Shown: positions 32,800 to 41,123 of the stretch, piece by piece | Position numbering within the stretch: position 1 is the first letter of the stretch | Layout: each line of letters begins with the position of its first letter | Origin: Bacteroidota bacterium | GTDB taxonomy: Bacteria > Bacteroidota > Bacteroidia > Flavobacteriales_D > Sanyastnellaceae | Assembly: GCA_027619225.1 (NCBI GenBank) | Contig: JAQCFW010000007.1 | Coordinates: 1-64,000 of the forward strand | Reading direction: 5' to 3' | Length of the DNA stretch: 64,000 nt | Position numbers and translations under genes: made by a program | The notes under the pieces: model-generated | What the model saw: only the letters and a program-made list of their open reading frames with translations | Told to the model about the DNA's origin: nothing | The model's database searches: none

Positions 32800-35640
32800 A
32801 TGCGTAATTTACTGACATCTATAGCCATAGCTATTTTTAGCTTAGCATTTAGCTCTTTGAATGCCCAAACGTTTACAAATGGTGCTGCTCTTCTCCCTGC
32901 TGAATACCACAGTGGAGGTTGTGTCGGGTTCACAGATATGGACGGTGATGGTTTTGATGACATTGTAGTACTTGACGAAAGTGAGATGCTTCACGTTCTG
33001 TATCAAGGTCCTGATGGTTCTTTCAGTGATGTTGATTACGGTTCTGTTAGCGGCAGTAACCAGTGGGGTATGTGCGTTGCCGATTTCGACAATGACGGAC
33101 ACAAAGATGTCTTTTCCGGCGGATCGTATGATGGAGTTCATGTTCAGCATATTACTGCGCCAGGGGTGAACACATCTATGGAGCTCGACAATGGTAATAT
33201 GTTTATGCAAGCCTGCAACTGGGCAGATATCAACAACGATGGTTATCTTGATGTTTTTGGTTGTCACGATGATGGTCTTAGCCGCATGTGGATGGGTTCA
33301 TCAAATGCAACATTAACACCAGCTCCGGGTCTTATCCCACTAGATGATTATCTCCTAGCAGATTATGCTGGGAACGATCACTCGGGTAACTACGGAACAG
33401 TGTTCACTGATTTTGACAACGATGGCGATATTGATTTGTTTATTGCCAAGTGTCGCCAGTTTATTAATGACCCTTACAACCCAATGCGAATTAACCAGCT
33501 TTGGGTGAACGACGGAAACGGAAACTTCACTGAGGAAGCAAATGAAAGAGGCTTGGTTTTTTACGAGCAGAGCTGGACAGTGGATTTTGCAGACACAGAT
33601 AACGATGGAGATTTCGACTGTTTGATCACGAATCACAGTACAACTCTATTTCTTTTCGAAAACGATGGTCTCGGATATTTCACCAACATAACTGCAGGCA
33701 GCGGACTTGAAATCGAAGGATTCTTCCTGCAAGCGAAGATGGAGGATTTCGACAATGACGGATATGTAGATTTGGTTTACTCAGGAGGAGATCACAAATA
33801 CTTACACAACAACGGCGACAACACCTTCACGGAAATCTCAGGGACATTTCCTGGAGAGGATACGATGCACAGTTTTTCTTTTGGCGATGTGAATAGAGAT
33901 GGAACTGTAGATTTGTATGCCAGTTACGGTGATGGATACGTGAGTTCAGATTCAGATCATGAGGATATTCTTTGGGTGAACGAGGGAAATGAAAACAACT
34001 GGATCACATTCGAGTTAGAGGGGTTCCAATCTAATGTTGATGCTGTAGGTGCGAAAGTTGTTATCACTGGGGACTTTGGCACTCAGATTCGTGAAGTTAG
34101 GGCAGGAGAGAGTTACGGAATTACAAATACGTTTTCATGTCATTTTGGTTTAGGTACCTCGGAATCAGTTGAAACAGCAACTGTCTTTTGGCCTAGTGGT
34201 TTAGAAACAGTACTTGATCTACCAGACATCAACCAATACCACACAATCTTCGAAGCGCCATGCTTGGTAGACGTTGCGATAGAATCTTCAGCGTATGGGT
34301 TCTGTCCAGGAGATTCTGTGGTGATCACATCTCCATTGGGTTTTGAAACTTACTCTTGGTCTAATGGCGTAACGGATTCAAATGTGATTACGGTAACAGA
34401 AGGAGGTAACTACAGTCTTGTTGTAACAACCTTAGAGGGTTGTGGAGGTATTTCCAATGTTGTCTCCGTGATTGATATTACAGGAGATGCTCCGATCATC
34501 GACATAGATGGAGACTTAAACCTATGTGATGGAGGCGATATTACGATGACGGCCAGTGAGGCAGCGAGCTGGGTTTGGTCTACTGGTGAAGAAACCCAAA
34601 CGATAGTTGTTAGTTCATCAGGTACGTACAGCGTGTCAACCGTAGATATTTGCTTCAACGCAAACGATTCCGAGCAGTACACCGTTGTAGTTTATGATTC
34701 CCCTGTCGGTCCACCGATGTTGACGGCTTCAGCCACTGAACTTATGGGACCTGTTTCAGTGACGCTAGAAGCTACAGGTGGAGACAATATTCAATGGTAC
34801 GACTCAGAGTTTGATGGTAATCTGCTTGCAGCAGGTTCTTCATACGAAACAGAGATTATTGAAACGTCAACAACATTTTGGGCTTCCTCATCTCACATTA
34901 CTTCAGGTGAATTAGTTGCAGGAGGAGAAATGGAAACACAAACGGGCGGCCAGTATCACTCTAACAACAATCGTTGGCTTGAATTTGATGCTTACGAGGA
35001 TATGCTGCTACGTAGTATTACTGTTTATGCTAATGGCGCTTATGACAGATCTTTCGAACTTATTGATAATTTCGACAATGTCCTTGCTACAACCACAATC
35101 TTCGTTGAAGATGGTGAAAACGTTTTAGACCTGAATTTCGAGGTGCCTGCTGGTGATAATTATGGATTGCGCTCTGCGACAAACGACCCACAGCTTTGGC
35201 GTGAAGGAACGGACTCTAACCTGTCTTACCCTTACCCATTAGGCTCTCTAGGCTCCATTACACAATCTACTGCGGGCCCATCATTCAGTTATTACTATTT
35301 TTTCTACAACTGGCAAGTTGAACCTCTTCCCATCGCATGTGAATCTGACCGCGCGTCTATTTCAGTGTCAGTGTCAGGCCTCTCTGAGTTGTTTTCTGCC
35401 GCTCAGTTCTCTCCTGAACTTAGCCCAAACCCAGCTCTTTCTTCATCCCATGTGTCGATCACAAACTTCCCTAAATTCCCTTGCGAAGTATCGATATCTG
35501 ATATTAGCGGCAGAGTAATCTTCATCGGTTCTTCGAATGTTATTTCGCTTCATGGAATTAATGCTGGAACTTACATCATTTCTGTACTTCGTCAATCTGA
35601 CGATGTTGTTCTTGGAGTTTCTAGATTGATAGTACAGTAG
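32800..35640 (+). CDS. FG-GAP/VCBS-repeat, UnbV/ASPIC and T9SS-sorted secreted protein
   Basis: 946 residues with a signal peptide (LLTSIAIAIFSLAFSSLNAQ). The first 400 residues carry repeated Asp-rich calcium loops (MDGDGFDD, FDNDGHKD, INNDGYLD, FDNDGDID, TDNDGDFD) of the integrin-like FG-GAP/VCBS propeller. An ASPIC/UnbV domain follows (VGAKVVITGDFGTQIREVRAG, HFGLGTSESVE, VFWPSGLE). Ig-like stretches and a T9SS type A sorting domain (LSPNPALSS, DISGRVIF, INAGTYIISV) end the protein. Likely exported and surface-attached; binding partner unknown. Confidence 0.9.
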   Translation: MRNLLTSIAIAIFSLAFSSLNAQTFTNGAALLPAEYHSGGCVGFTDMDGDGFDDIVVLDESEMLHVLYQGPDGSFSDVDYGSVSGSNQWGMCVADFDNDGHKDVFSGGSYDGVHVQHITAPGVNTSMELDNGNMFMQACNWADINNDGYLDVFGCHDDGLSRMWMGSSNATLTPAPGLIPLDDYLLADYAGNDHSGNYGTVFTDFDNDGDIDLFIAKCRQFINDPYNPMRINQLWVNDGNGNFTEEANERGLVFYEQSWTVDFADTDNDGDFDCLITNHSTTLFLFENDGLGYFTNITAGSGLEIEGFFLQAKMEDFDNDGYVDLVYSGGDHKYLHNNGDNTFTEISGTFPGEDTMHSFSFGDVNRDGTVDLYASYGDGYVSSDSDHEDILWVNEGNENNWITFELEGFQSNVDAVGAKVVITGDFGTQIREVRAGESYGITNTFSCHFGLGTSESVETATVFWPSGLETVLDLPDINQYHTIFEAPCLVDVAIESSAYGFCPGDSVVITSPLGFETYSWSNGVTDSNVITVTEGGNYSLVVTTLEGCGGISNVVSVIDITGDAPIIDIDGDLNLCDGGDITMTASEAASWVWSTGEETQTIVVSSSGTYSVSTVDICFNANDSEQYTVVVYDSPVGPPMLTASATELMGPVSVTLEATGGDNIQWYDSEFDGNLLAAGSSYETEIIETSTTFWASSSHITSGELVAGGEMETQTGGQYHSNNNRWLEFDAYEDMLLRSITVYANGAYDRSFELIDNFDNVLATTTIFVEDGENVLDLNFEVPAGDNYGLRSATNDPQLWREGTDSNLSYPYPLGSLGSITQSTAGPSFSYYYFFYNWQVEPLPIACESDRASISVSVSGLSELFSAAQFSPELSPNPALSSSHVSITNFPKFPCEVSISDISGRVIFIGSSNVISLHGINAGTYIISVLRQSDDVVLGVSRLIVQ

Positions 35641-35656
35641 TCTATAAGTTTAACCC

Positions 35657-36427
35657 GTGGTAAAAAATATTGTAGCCCTTCTAACTAGGTTCATTCCAAG
35701 AACTATTCTACAAAGAGTTGCACATTTAGGGCTACAATCTATAGGTTGGATATATACAGGGAAGACGTTCGAGGATCCTATAGATGGTAGAACTTATCGA
35801 AAAATGTTGCCTTACGGCCGAGTACGTACGCGTCCCAATGCCTTAGCTCCCCATTCGCTATCCCTTGAACGTCACCGCGCTTTGTGGGTGTTTTTGTCAG
35901 AATTTACTGACTTTTTCACTTCTCCGTCTCGGATATTGCACATGGCACCCGAGTACTGTTTCATAAAACGTTTTCGTTCAATTTCCTCCCTAGATTACGT
36001 TACCGGAGATCTTGATTCTCCTTGGGCTGACCATCACTTCGATGTTCATTCCATTCCGTTCGAGGATTCTTCATTCGACATCATTATGGCAAATCATTTG
36101 ATGGAACACGTAGATGATGACAATGCTGTCCTTCGTGAATTTTATCGCGTATTGCGCCCTGGTGGATGGGGTGTGCTGCAAGTCCCTATTGATTGGACGA
36201 ATCCCAATACTGAAGAAGATAGATCCATTACTGACCCCGTTGAACTTGAGCGACTTTACTGGCAGCGTGATCACCTTCGACTCTATGGATACGAGGATTA
36301 TCCCAACAGATTGCGTTCAGCAGGGTTTGTTGTCGAAGTAATTGATATGAAGGAGGTGTTAGGAGCTTCCCGATATGAGCGTTACGCATTGGGAGGGGAG
36401 CAATGGGTGTTTGTAGTTAGGAAGTAG
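35657..36427 (+). CDS. Class I SAM-dependent methyltransferase
   Basis: 256 residues from a GTG start. Residues about 90-200 form a Methyltransf_11 domain: ILHMAPEYCFIKRF in the motif I position, LDYVTGDLDSP, then FDIIMANHLMEHVDDDNAVLREFYRVLRPGG, a classical motif IV-VI stretch. The glycine-rich motif I is atypical (HMAPE), as in a branch of SAM methyltransferases found in Bacteroidota. Substrate unknown; polar metabolite or cell-surface sugar are possibilities. It starts 16 bases after the upstream gene, so it may be co-transcribed with it. Confidence 0.82.
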   Translation: MVKNIVALLTRFIPRTILQRVAHLGLQSIGWIYTGKTFEDPIDGRTYRKMLPYGRVRTRPNALAPHSLSLERHRALWVFLSEFTDFFTSPSRILHMAPEYCFIKRFRSISSLDYVTGDLDSPWADHHFDVHSIPFEDSSFDIIMANHLMEHVDDDNAVLREFYRVLRPGGWGVLQVPIDWTNPNTEEDRSITDPVELERLYWQRDHLRLYGYEDYPNRLRSAGFVVEVIDMKEVLGASRYERYALGGEQWVFVVRK

Positions 36428-36748
36428 CAATTCCGATTTGTACATTTATTGAAAGAAGGCGCAGTGTGGTTGCGTGCAGACATTGTCGTCGCACAATTCT
36501 CTAAAATTCTATATATATCTGATTAACAGGTTTTTACTTGTTTTGACTGTGTTTACACGTAAGCACTAAATCTCCTAAAGTATATTTATTCTGAATGAAT
36601 AAGCTGACATGTCACCACACCTTAAAATTATTAGGGCCTGGTTTTACAGTTGTATTAACGATTATTTATAATTGTGCGACGACAGTGTAAGCACACAAAA
36701 CTAGTGTAGTGATTTACGATCCGACCGTAAGCAATCACCCATAGAGCT
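36428..36748. other. Non-coding region with an interrupted inverted repeat
   Basis: 321 bp without a convincing gene, between two convergent genes. Its main content is the 29-bp inverted repeat pair listed separately. The interior (36499-36669) is AT-rich and contains the small palindrome gtgtttacac (36549-36558). The octamer gtaagcac occurs both inside and at the right arm. Confidence 0.6.
36470..36698. repeat. 29-bp imperfect inverted repeats enclosing 171 bp (MITE-like)
   Basis: Left arm 36470-36498 and right arm 36670-36698 are inverted copies with 25 of 29 positions matching. The core cattgtcgtcgcacaatt (36481-36498) pairs with 36670-36687 at 17 of 18. No transposase gene lies inside. 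A possible 5-bp direct repeat agtgt flanks the arms (36463-36467 and 36703-36707), but it does not abut them exactly. A miniature inverted-repeat element or a large cruciform/regulatory structure are both possible. Confidence 0.55.
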
Positions 36749-37366
36749 TTAAACTTGAAGAATCTCAGTAACTTGTACTTCGTTGAGATTAGAAAGTTTC
36801 ACTGAAAAATCAGTTGCATCACGAAGTCGGATACTTGCCTCAAGCGAACAAGTTAGTTGAAAGTTGGTTTTTTGTGGAGTTACACCTGCTCGTTTGAGCA
36901 CGTTCATGACCGCACCCATTTGTGTATATGGGTACTTAACTAAATACGTTTGGGTGCGTATACATTTTACAATTGTGCCTGAGGCGACTGCATACGAGGC
37001 GGCAGTGCGGTAGGCACTAATGAGGCCGCCAACACCGAGTTTTGTTCCTCCAAAGTAACGAACGACAACGATGATGACATTTGTGAGCTCATTTGATTTT
37101 AGTACACCGAGTATTGGCTGGCCAGCCGTGTTTGCAGGCTCGCCGTCATCGTTAGAACGAAAAGATGCCGCATCATGTCCAAGTCGCCATGCATAGCAAT
37201 GATGTCTAGCGGCACTGTGAAGGACGCGTATCTCGGACAGGCGTTCTTTGATATCGGATTCAGATGAGACTGGAAACGCAAAGCTGAAATGCTTTGACCC
37301 CTTTACCTTGTATAGACCTTCTGAAGGGTTTTTGAGAGATAGAAACGTGTCGTCTTTATCCTTCAA
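36749..37366 (-). CDS. YigZ/IMPACT family protein (UPF0029)
   Basis: 205 residues from a TTG start that overlaps the upstream PorT-like stop by 11 bases; no nearer ATG precedes the conserved core. The N-terminal domain has HHCYAWRLG, SNDDGEPANTAGQPIL and VVRYFGGTKLGVGGL, the UPF0029 signature. A C-terminal DUF1949 domain follows. Eukaryotic IMPACT inhibits GCN2 and bacterial YigZ is linked to translation or proline-peptide metabolism, without a settled biochemical role. Confidence 0.9.
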   Translation of the reverse strand: MKDKDDTFLSLKNPSEGLYKVKGSKHFSFAFPVSSESDIKERLSEIRVLHSAARHHCYAWRLGHDAASFRSNDDGEPANTAGQPILGVLKSNELTNVIIVVVRYFGGTKLGVGGLISAYRTAASYAVASGTIVKCIRTQTYLVKYPYTQMGAVMNVLKRAGVTPQKTNFQLTCSLEASIRLRDATDFSVKLSNLNEVQVTEILQV

Positions 37367-38078
37367 AACAGATTGAGAAAATGTAAGAGCGAGTACGAAG
37401 TGCTTCGATGGGGTTTGCGTAATCGCTGTCGTCTGGGATGAGTACGTTTATTAAACCGAGCTCGGTTTTTAACTCTAAGGCAAGTTTGAAGAAAGGAAGG
37501 AAAATGTCAATTCCGCCACCAAGATCGATAGAGTAGTTGGTTGCTTGAATTCGGAGGATATCATCGCTTTGCAGTTGTTGGTTTACATCTTCTTGAGATT
37601 GCATATCCCGACTGAATTTAATCCCTATAAGTGAGTAAGCTGCAAAATTTACGATCCTGTCAGTGCGGATTTTAAGAACGAGTGGAATGTCAAGGTTTAC
37701 AGACTCCGTCCTTCTGAGTATCTCATTTGTATTCGCAGGATTGGGAGATGTACCCTGGGCAAATGTGTAGTTTAACCCTCTATCCTGAAAGCTTAATCCA
37801 GGGATGAATCTCAGTTTAAGGTGGCGCCCAAGATTAAGCGATGCGAGAAGGGCGAGGTTGAATCCTCCTTGAGGTGTGTTTGCTATTCCATAAAGTCCAG
37901 TCGCAAATGTAGAATCTTGCTTTAAGTCAAACAAGAAATCGGATGTATTGCCTGATATGATAAAGCCGAAGTGGTAGGGTTTGTTGTCAAATGAGGCAAG
38001 ATTCTTACGACCTGTTTGGGCAAAAGACGTAAGAGTCAAAAGCCCAAAAGTGATAAAAAGTAGCAGTATTTTCCTCAT
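37356..38078 (-). CDS. porT: PorT/SprT-like T9SS-associated outer-membrane protein
   Basis: About 240 residues from the ATG at 38078, chosen because it begins a signal peptide (RKILLLFITFGLLTLTSFAQ). NLASFDNKPYHFGFIISGN and the alternating strands that follow (LKLRFIPGLSFQDRGLNYTF, VNLDIPLVLKIRTDR) fit the eight-stranded PorT-type beta-barrel. PorT/SprT is needed for type IX secretion and gliding in this phylum, and several T9SS clients are encoded in this window. A generic outer-membrane beta-barrel is the alternative. It is upstream of yigZ and downstream of the DUF4199 gene. Confidence 0.7.
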   Translation of the reverse strand: MRKILLLFITFGLLTLTSFAQTGRKNLASFDNKPYHFGFIISGNTSDFLFDLKQDSTFATGLYGIANTPQGGFNLALLASLNLGRHLKLRFIPGLSFQDRGLNYTFAQGTSPNPANTNEILRRTESVNLDIPLVLKIRTDRIVNFAAYSLIGIKFSRDMQSQEDVNQQLQSDDILRIQATNYSIDLGGGIDIFLPFFKLALELKTELGLINVLIPDDSDYANPIEALRTRSYIFSICFEG

Positions 38079-38088
38079 AATAACTAAG

Positions 38089-38667
38089 TTAACGAGTTTT
38101 GTCAGGATTTTGTTGCGGCATAACCCAAACTTTTGTCCAAAGTAAGCTAGCCACAAAGGAAATAAAAATTCCTACCAGTAGATATACCATCAATGTTAGT
38201 GAGATTTGGGTCTTCGCAGCGTAGAAGATTTCTACCCCCTCTTGCTGAGAGATTATCCATTCTGAGAGGCTCGCGTTATTTGGCAAGTTTCTCTCAGTAA
38301 TGTGGTTTAAATACTCTTCTTCTGAGGAGAAAGTGGTAGAAATCGTGTCTAAAACAGATATGAATCGAGCGTGAGTTGCATCTTTCATAATCACATGGTG
38401 CCAAAGTCCAACAACTGCAGTCGCCCCAACAGCGTACCCTATGACAGTTTTTGCAACATGCTTAAATCCGTCAAGGAAATCGGGGGTGGGTCTGAGGGTT
38501 TGTATCCCATTATAGGTTGCTAGCAGTGCGTAGGTCATTAAGGCCGTTGCATGAAACATAAATCCGTACTTGAATGACTGCTCAAATGATACGTTGCCTA
38601 CAAGTAAGTACTTAAAAAGTATCCACCCTACGAGTGTGGCCAGTATAATTGTGAGGTTGTTTTTCAC
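38089..38667 (-). CDS. DUF4199-like inner-membrane protein
   Basis: 192 residues from a GTG start. Four hydrophobic segments (about 5-23, 38-52, 75-92 and 155-178) with a hydrophilic loop of about 60 residues before the last, the topology of DUF4199 proteins of Bacteroidota. No catalytic motif. It lies 6 bases after the rho stop and 10 bases before the PorT-like gene. Function unknown. Confidence 0.6.
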   Translation of the reverse strand: MKNNLTIILATLVGWILFKYLLVGNVSFEQSFKYGFMFHATALMTYALLATYNGIQTLRPTPDFLDGFKHVAKTVIGYAVGATAVVGLWHHVIMKDATHARFISVLDTISTTFSSEEEYLNHITERNLPNNASLSEWIISQQEGVEIFYAAKTQISLTLMVYLLVGIFISFVASLLWTKVWVMPQQNPDKTR

Positions 38668-38673
38668 GATGGT

Positions 38674-40497
38674 TTACCCGTTCATAGAATTTAAGAATTC
38701 TTCGTTGTTGCGAGTTGATTCAATGCGTCCCTTCACAAATTCCATAGCTTCTACGGGGTTCATGTCGGCAAGGTGCTTTCTTAGAATCCAAATTCTTTGG
38801 AGAGTCTCCTTATCTAAAAGTAGATCTTCACGACGGGTACCTGATGACTGGATGTCTATCGCTGGGTAGATTCTTCGATTGGCTATTTTTCTATCGAGCA
38901 TAAGTTCCATGTTACCTGTTCCTTTAAACTCTTCGAAGATTACCTCATCCATTTTTGAGCCCGTGTCAACCAGTGCAGTAGCAATAATTGATAAAGAACC
39001 GCCATTCTCGATATTCCTAGCAGCTCCAAAGAACCGCTTAGGTTTTTGTAAAGCGCTGGCTTCAACTCCACCAGAAAGGATTTTCCCAGATGATGGGCTA
39101 ACTGTATTATAAGCACGAGCTAAGCGAGTAATAGAATCAAGAAGTATACAGACATCATGTCCGCACTCTACCATACGCTTCGCTTTCTCTAAAACGAGGT
39201 TCGCGATACGTACGTGTCTGTCTGCAGGTTCGTCAAAAGTTGAAGCAATAACTTCCCCATTCACACTTCGCTTCATATCTGTAACCTCCTCAGGTCTTTC
39301 ATCAATCAATAAAATAATTAAGTAAACTTCTGGGTGGTTTATTGAAATAGAGTTGGCTAGGTCTTTTAACAACGTTGTTTTACCAGTTTTAGGCTGGGAA
39401 ACGAGCATTCCCCTTTGGCCTTTACCAATCGGAGAGAAGAGGTCCATCAAACGCATCGAAATACCACCGCGAGCAGTACTTAAATTGAACTTTTCTTGAG
39501 GGAATAGTGGCGTTAGGTACTTGAAAGGAACTCGGTCTCTAATCCACTCGAGTGATCTGCCGTTTACCGATTTAACACTTATAAGTGGGTAGAATTTTTC
39601 TCCAATACGAGGAGGGCGAATGCCAGCCACTACTGTATCTCCGTTTTGGATAGAATACTGTTTCATCTGTTTAGAAGAAACATAAACATCATCAGGAGAA
39701 TTGAGGTAGTTGTAGTCGGCAGATCTTAGAATAGCGTAGCCTTCAGACTGAACCTCCAAAACGCCTTCTATTTCTACAAGATTGTCAAAATTATAACCGT
39801 GCTCTTCTGGCTCACTTAAGAACTTATCTTGCTTATTGCGGTTGCGATTTTGGTTAGGGTTGTTTCTGTCTGCTCTTTCGTTACGGGCCTTTCTATCATC
39901 GTCGCGTTTGTTGTCACGTCTGTCGTCACGTCTGTCGTCACGTCTGTCGTCACGTTTGTCGTCACGTTTGTCGTCACGTTTGTCTTCACGTTTGTCTTCA
40001 CGTTTGTCTTCACGTTTGTCTTCACGTTTGTCTTCACGTTTGTCGTCACGATTGTTGTCGCGTCTGTTATCGCGTCTGTCGTCGCGCTTGTTATCGCGTC
40101 TGTCGTCGCGCTTGTCATCAGAACTCTTTTCAGTTTGACTTGAGACGCTAGACTTGTCAGAATCGTTGGTGTCTTCGTCTTTTTGTCTTTTGCTGCGACG
40201 ATCTCTTAAACTGTCACCAGAACGGCGTTCAGTTGCTTTTGAGTTGCTGCTCTCTCTCGGTTGACGCATTTCACTTGAATCACGTTGCACACGTTTAGTT
40301 GGCGCTTTTGTATGCTCAGTCTTATCATGTGGCTTGTTGATATTCTTCTTATTAGTATTAAGCAATGCTTGCTCATCTAAAATCGAATAAACCAGGTCTT
40401 GTTTCTTGAGTTTGTCTACTTTTTTAACTTCAAGTTTTGAAGCTATTTCTCGAAGTTCGGCGACCTTCTTGCCGTTTAGTTCTAGGATGTCGTACAT
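38674..40497 (-). CDS. rho: Transcription termination factor Rho with long charged repeat insert
   Basis: 607 residues from the ATG at 40497, preferred because [19 protein letters not shown] begins the Rho_N (SAP-like) domain; a longer form from 40566 would add 23 unrelated residues. After Rho_N comes a roughly 170-residue Arg/Asp/Lys-rich low-complexity insert made of RDDKREDK-type tetrapeptides. The cold-shock-like RNA-binding domain ([13 protein letters not shown]) and the RecA-like ATPase with Walker [12 protein letters not shown] follow, then [13 protein letters not shown] and the Q/R-loop regions. It terminates transcription at Rho-dependent sites. Long N-terminal inserts are known in Bacteroidota Rho and may drive RNA binding or condensation. 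Confidence 0.96.
   Translation of the reverse strand: MYDILELNGKKVAELREIASKLEVKKVDKLKKQDLVYSILDEQALLNTNKKNINKPHDKTEHTKAPTKRVQRDSSEMRQPRESSNSKATERRSGDSLRDRRSKRQKDEDTNDSDKSSVSSQTEKSSDDKRDDRRDNKRDDRRDNRRDNNRDDKREDKREDKREDKREDKREDKRDDKRDDKRDDRRDDRRDDRRDNKRDDDRKARNERADRNNPNQNRNRNKQDKFLSEPEEHGYNFDNLVEIEGVLEVQSEGYAILRSADYNYLNSPDDVYVSSKQMKQYSIQNGDTVVAGIRPPRIGEKFYPLISVKSVNGRSLEWIRDRVPFKYLTPLFPQEKFNLSTARGGISMRLMDLFSPIGKGQRGMLVSQPKTGKTTLLKDLANSISINHPEVYLIILLIDERPEEVTDMKRSVNGEVIASTFDEPADRHVRIANLVLEKAKRMVECGHDVCILLDSITRLARAYNTVSPSSGKILSGGVEASALQKPKRFFGAARNIENGGSLSIIATALVDTGSKMDEVIFEEFKGTGNMELMLDRKIANRRIYPAIDIQSSGTRREDLLLDKETLQRIWILRKHLADMNPVEAMEFVKGRIESTRNNEEFLNSMNG
39896..40118 (-). repeat. 12-bp tandem coding repeats in rho
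   Basis: About 18 copies of a 12-base unit (plus strand tcgtcacgtttg / tcttcacgtttg and variants) encode a run of [12 protein letters not shown] and RDNR tetrapeptides. Two internal blocks (about 39909-39950 and 39985-40040) are almost perfect, so the array is probably prone to slippage in multiples of four codons. Confidence 0.9.
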
Positions 40498-40591
40498 CAG
40501 GGGGGAAAATGAAATTCTATTAGGGAAATGATGTCCGGTCAACCTTATTTCGTTGCCGCTATACATCCTGCATCCTTGTTTGAGGACTTGA

Positions 40592-40599
40592 CAAATATA
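40592..40599 (-). promoter_or_regulatory. Possible -7 element for rho
   Basis: The minus strand reads TATATTTG, a perfect TAnnTTTG match, 95 bases upstream of the preferred rho ATG. The nearest TTTG upstream is only 12 bases away, which is closer than usual, so the -33 element is uncertain. Confidence 0.4.
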
Positions 40600-40620
40600 C
40601 TACTTAATATTCAAATTCCA

Positions 40621-41112
40621 CTACTTTTTAATTTCCACTACTTCTAAGTTTGAAACTCCAGATTGTGAAATATCAAAGCGCATTAAGGTCCTAACTTGAT
40701 GCATGCCATAAATCCCTGCTGCTCCTGGGTTCAGGTGTAAACCGTCAAATGAAGGACAAAATTGTGCTAAAAGTATATGTGAGTGTCCACAAATAAACAC
40801 ATCAGGCTTTGTGGCTTTAAGTTCAGCTAAAATTCCGGGAGCAAATCGAGGGGGACGACCGCCTATGTGTGTCATGAAAATTCTCAGACCCTCCATCGTA
40901 AAATGTAGGTTTTCACAAAAAGCGGTACGTAATTCCGTTCCGTCTATGTTTCCGTATACAGCACGAAGTGGTGCGATTGTTGACAGTTCATCTGTAACTC
41001 CAATATTTCCAATATCTCCTGCGTGCCATATTTCATCACAATTTTTTAGGTGTTTTTTGACTCTTTCGTCAAGGAAACTATGTGTATCGGAAAGCAGGCC
41101 AATTCTTTTCAT
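40621..41112 (-). CDS. YfcE/MJ0936-type metallophosphoesterase
   Basis: 163 residues. The calcineurin-like motifs are visible: LLSDTHSFLDE, DEIWHAGDIGN, VYGNID, HIGGRP and FICGHSHI with a final HLNPGAAG. It is a small cytoplasmic two-metal phosphodiesterase; YfcE-type enzymes act on artificial phosphodiesters and the native substrate is unknown. Divergent from the OmpA-family gene, with 11 bases between start codons. Confidence 0.92.
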   Translation of the reverse strand: MKRIGLLSDTHSFLDERVKKHLKNCDEIWHAGDIGNIGVTDELSTIAPLRAVYGNIDGTELRTAFCENLHFTMEGLRIFMTHIGGRPPRFAPGILAELKATKPDVFICGHSHILLAQFCPSFDGLHLNPGAAGIYGMHQVRTLMRFDISQSGVSNLEVVEIKK

Positions 41113-41123
41113 AAATTCGTAGC

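Noticed and set aside
39816-40143. Open frames of 100-104 codons on both strands across the rho repeat array (Val/Thr- or Ser/Arg-rich)
   Set aside because: A 12-bp repeat leaves all frames open; the products are monotonous, and the Rho frame alone has conserved flanking domains.
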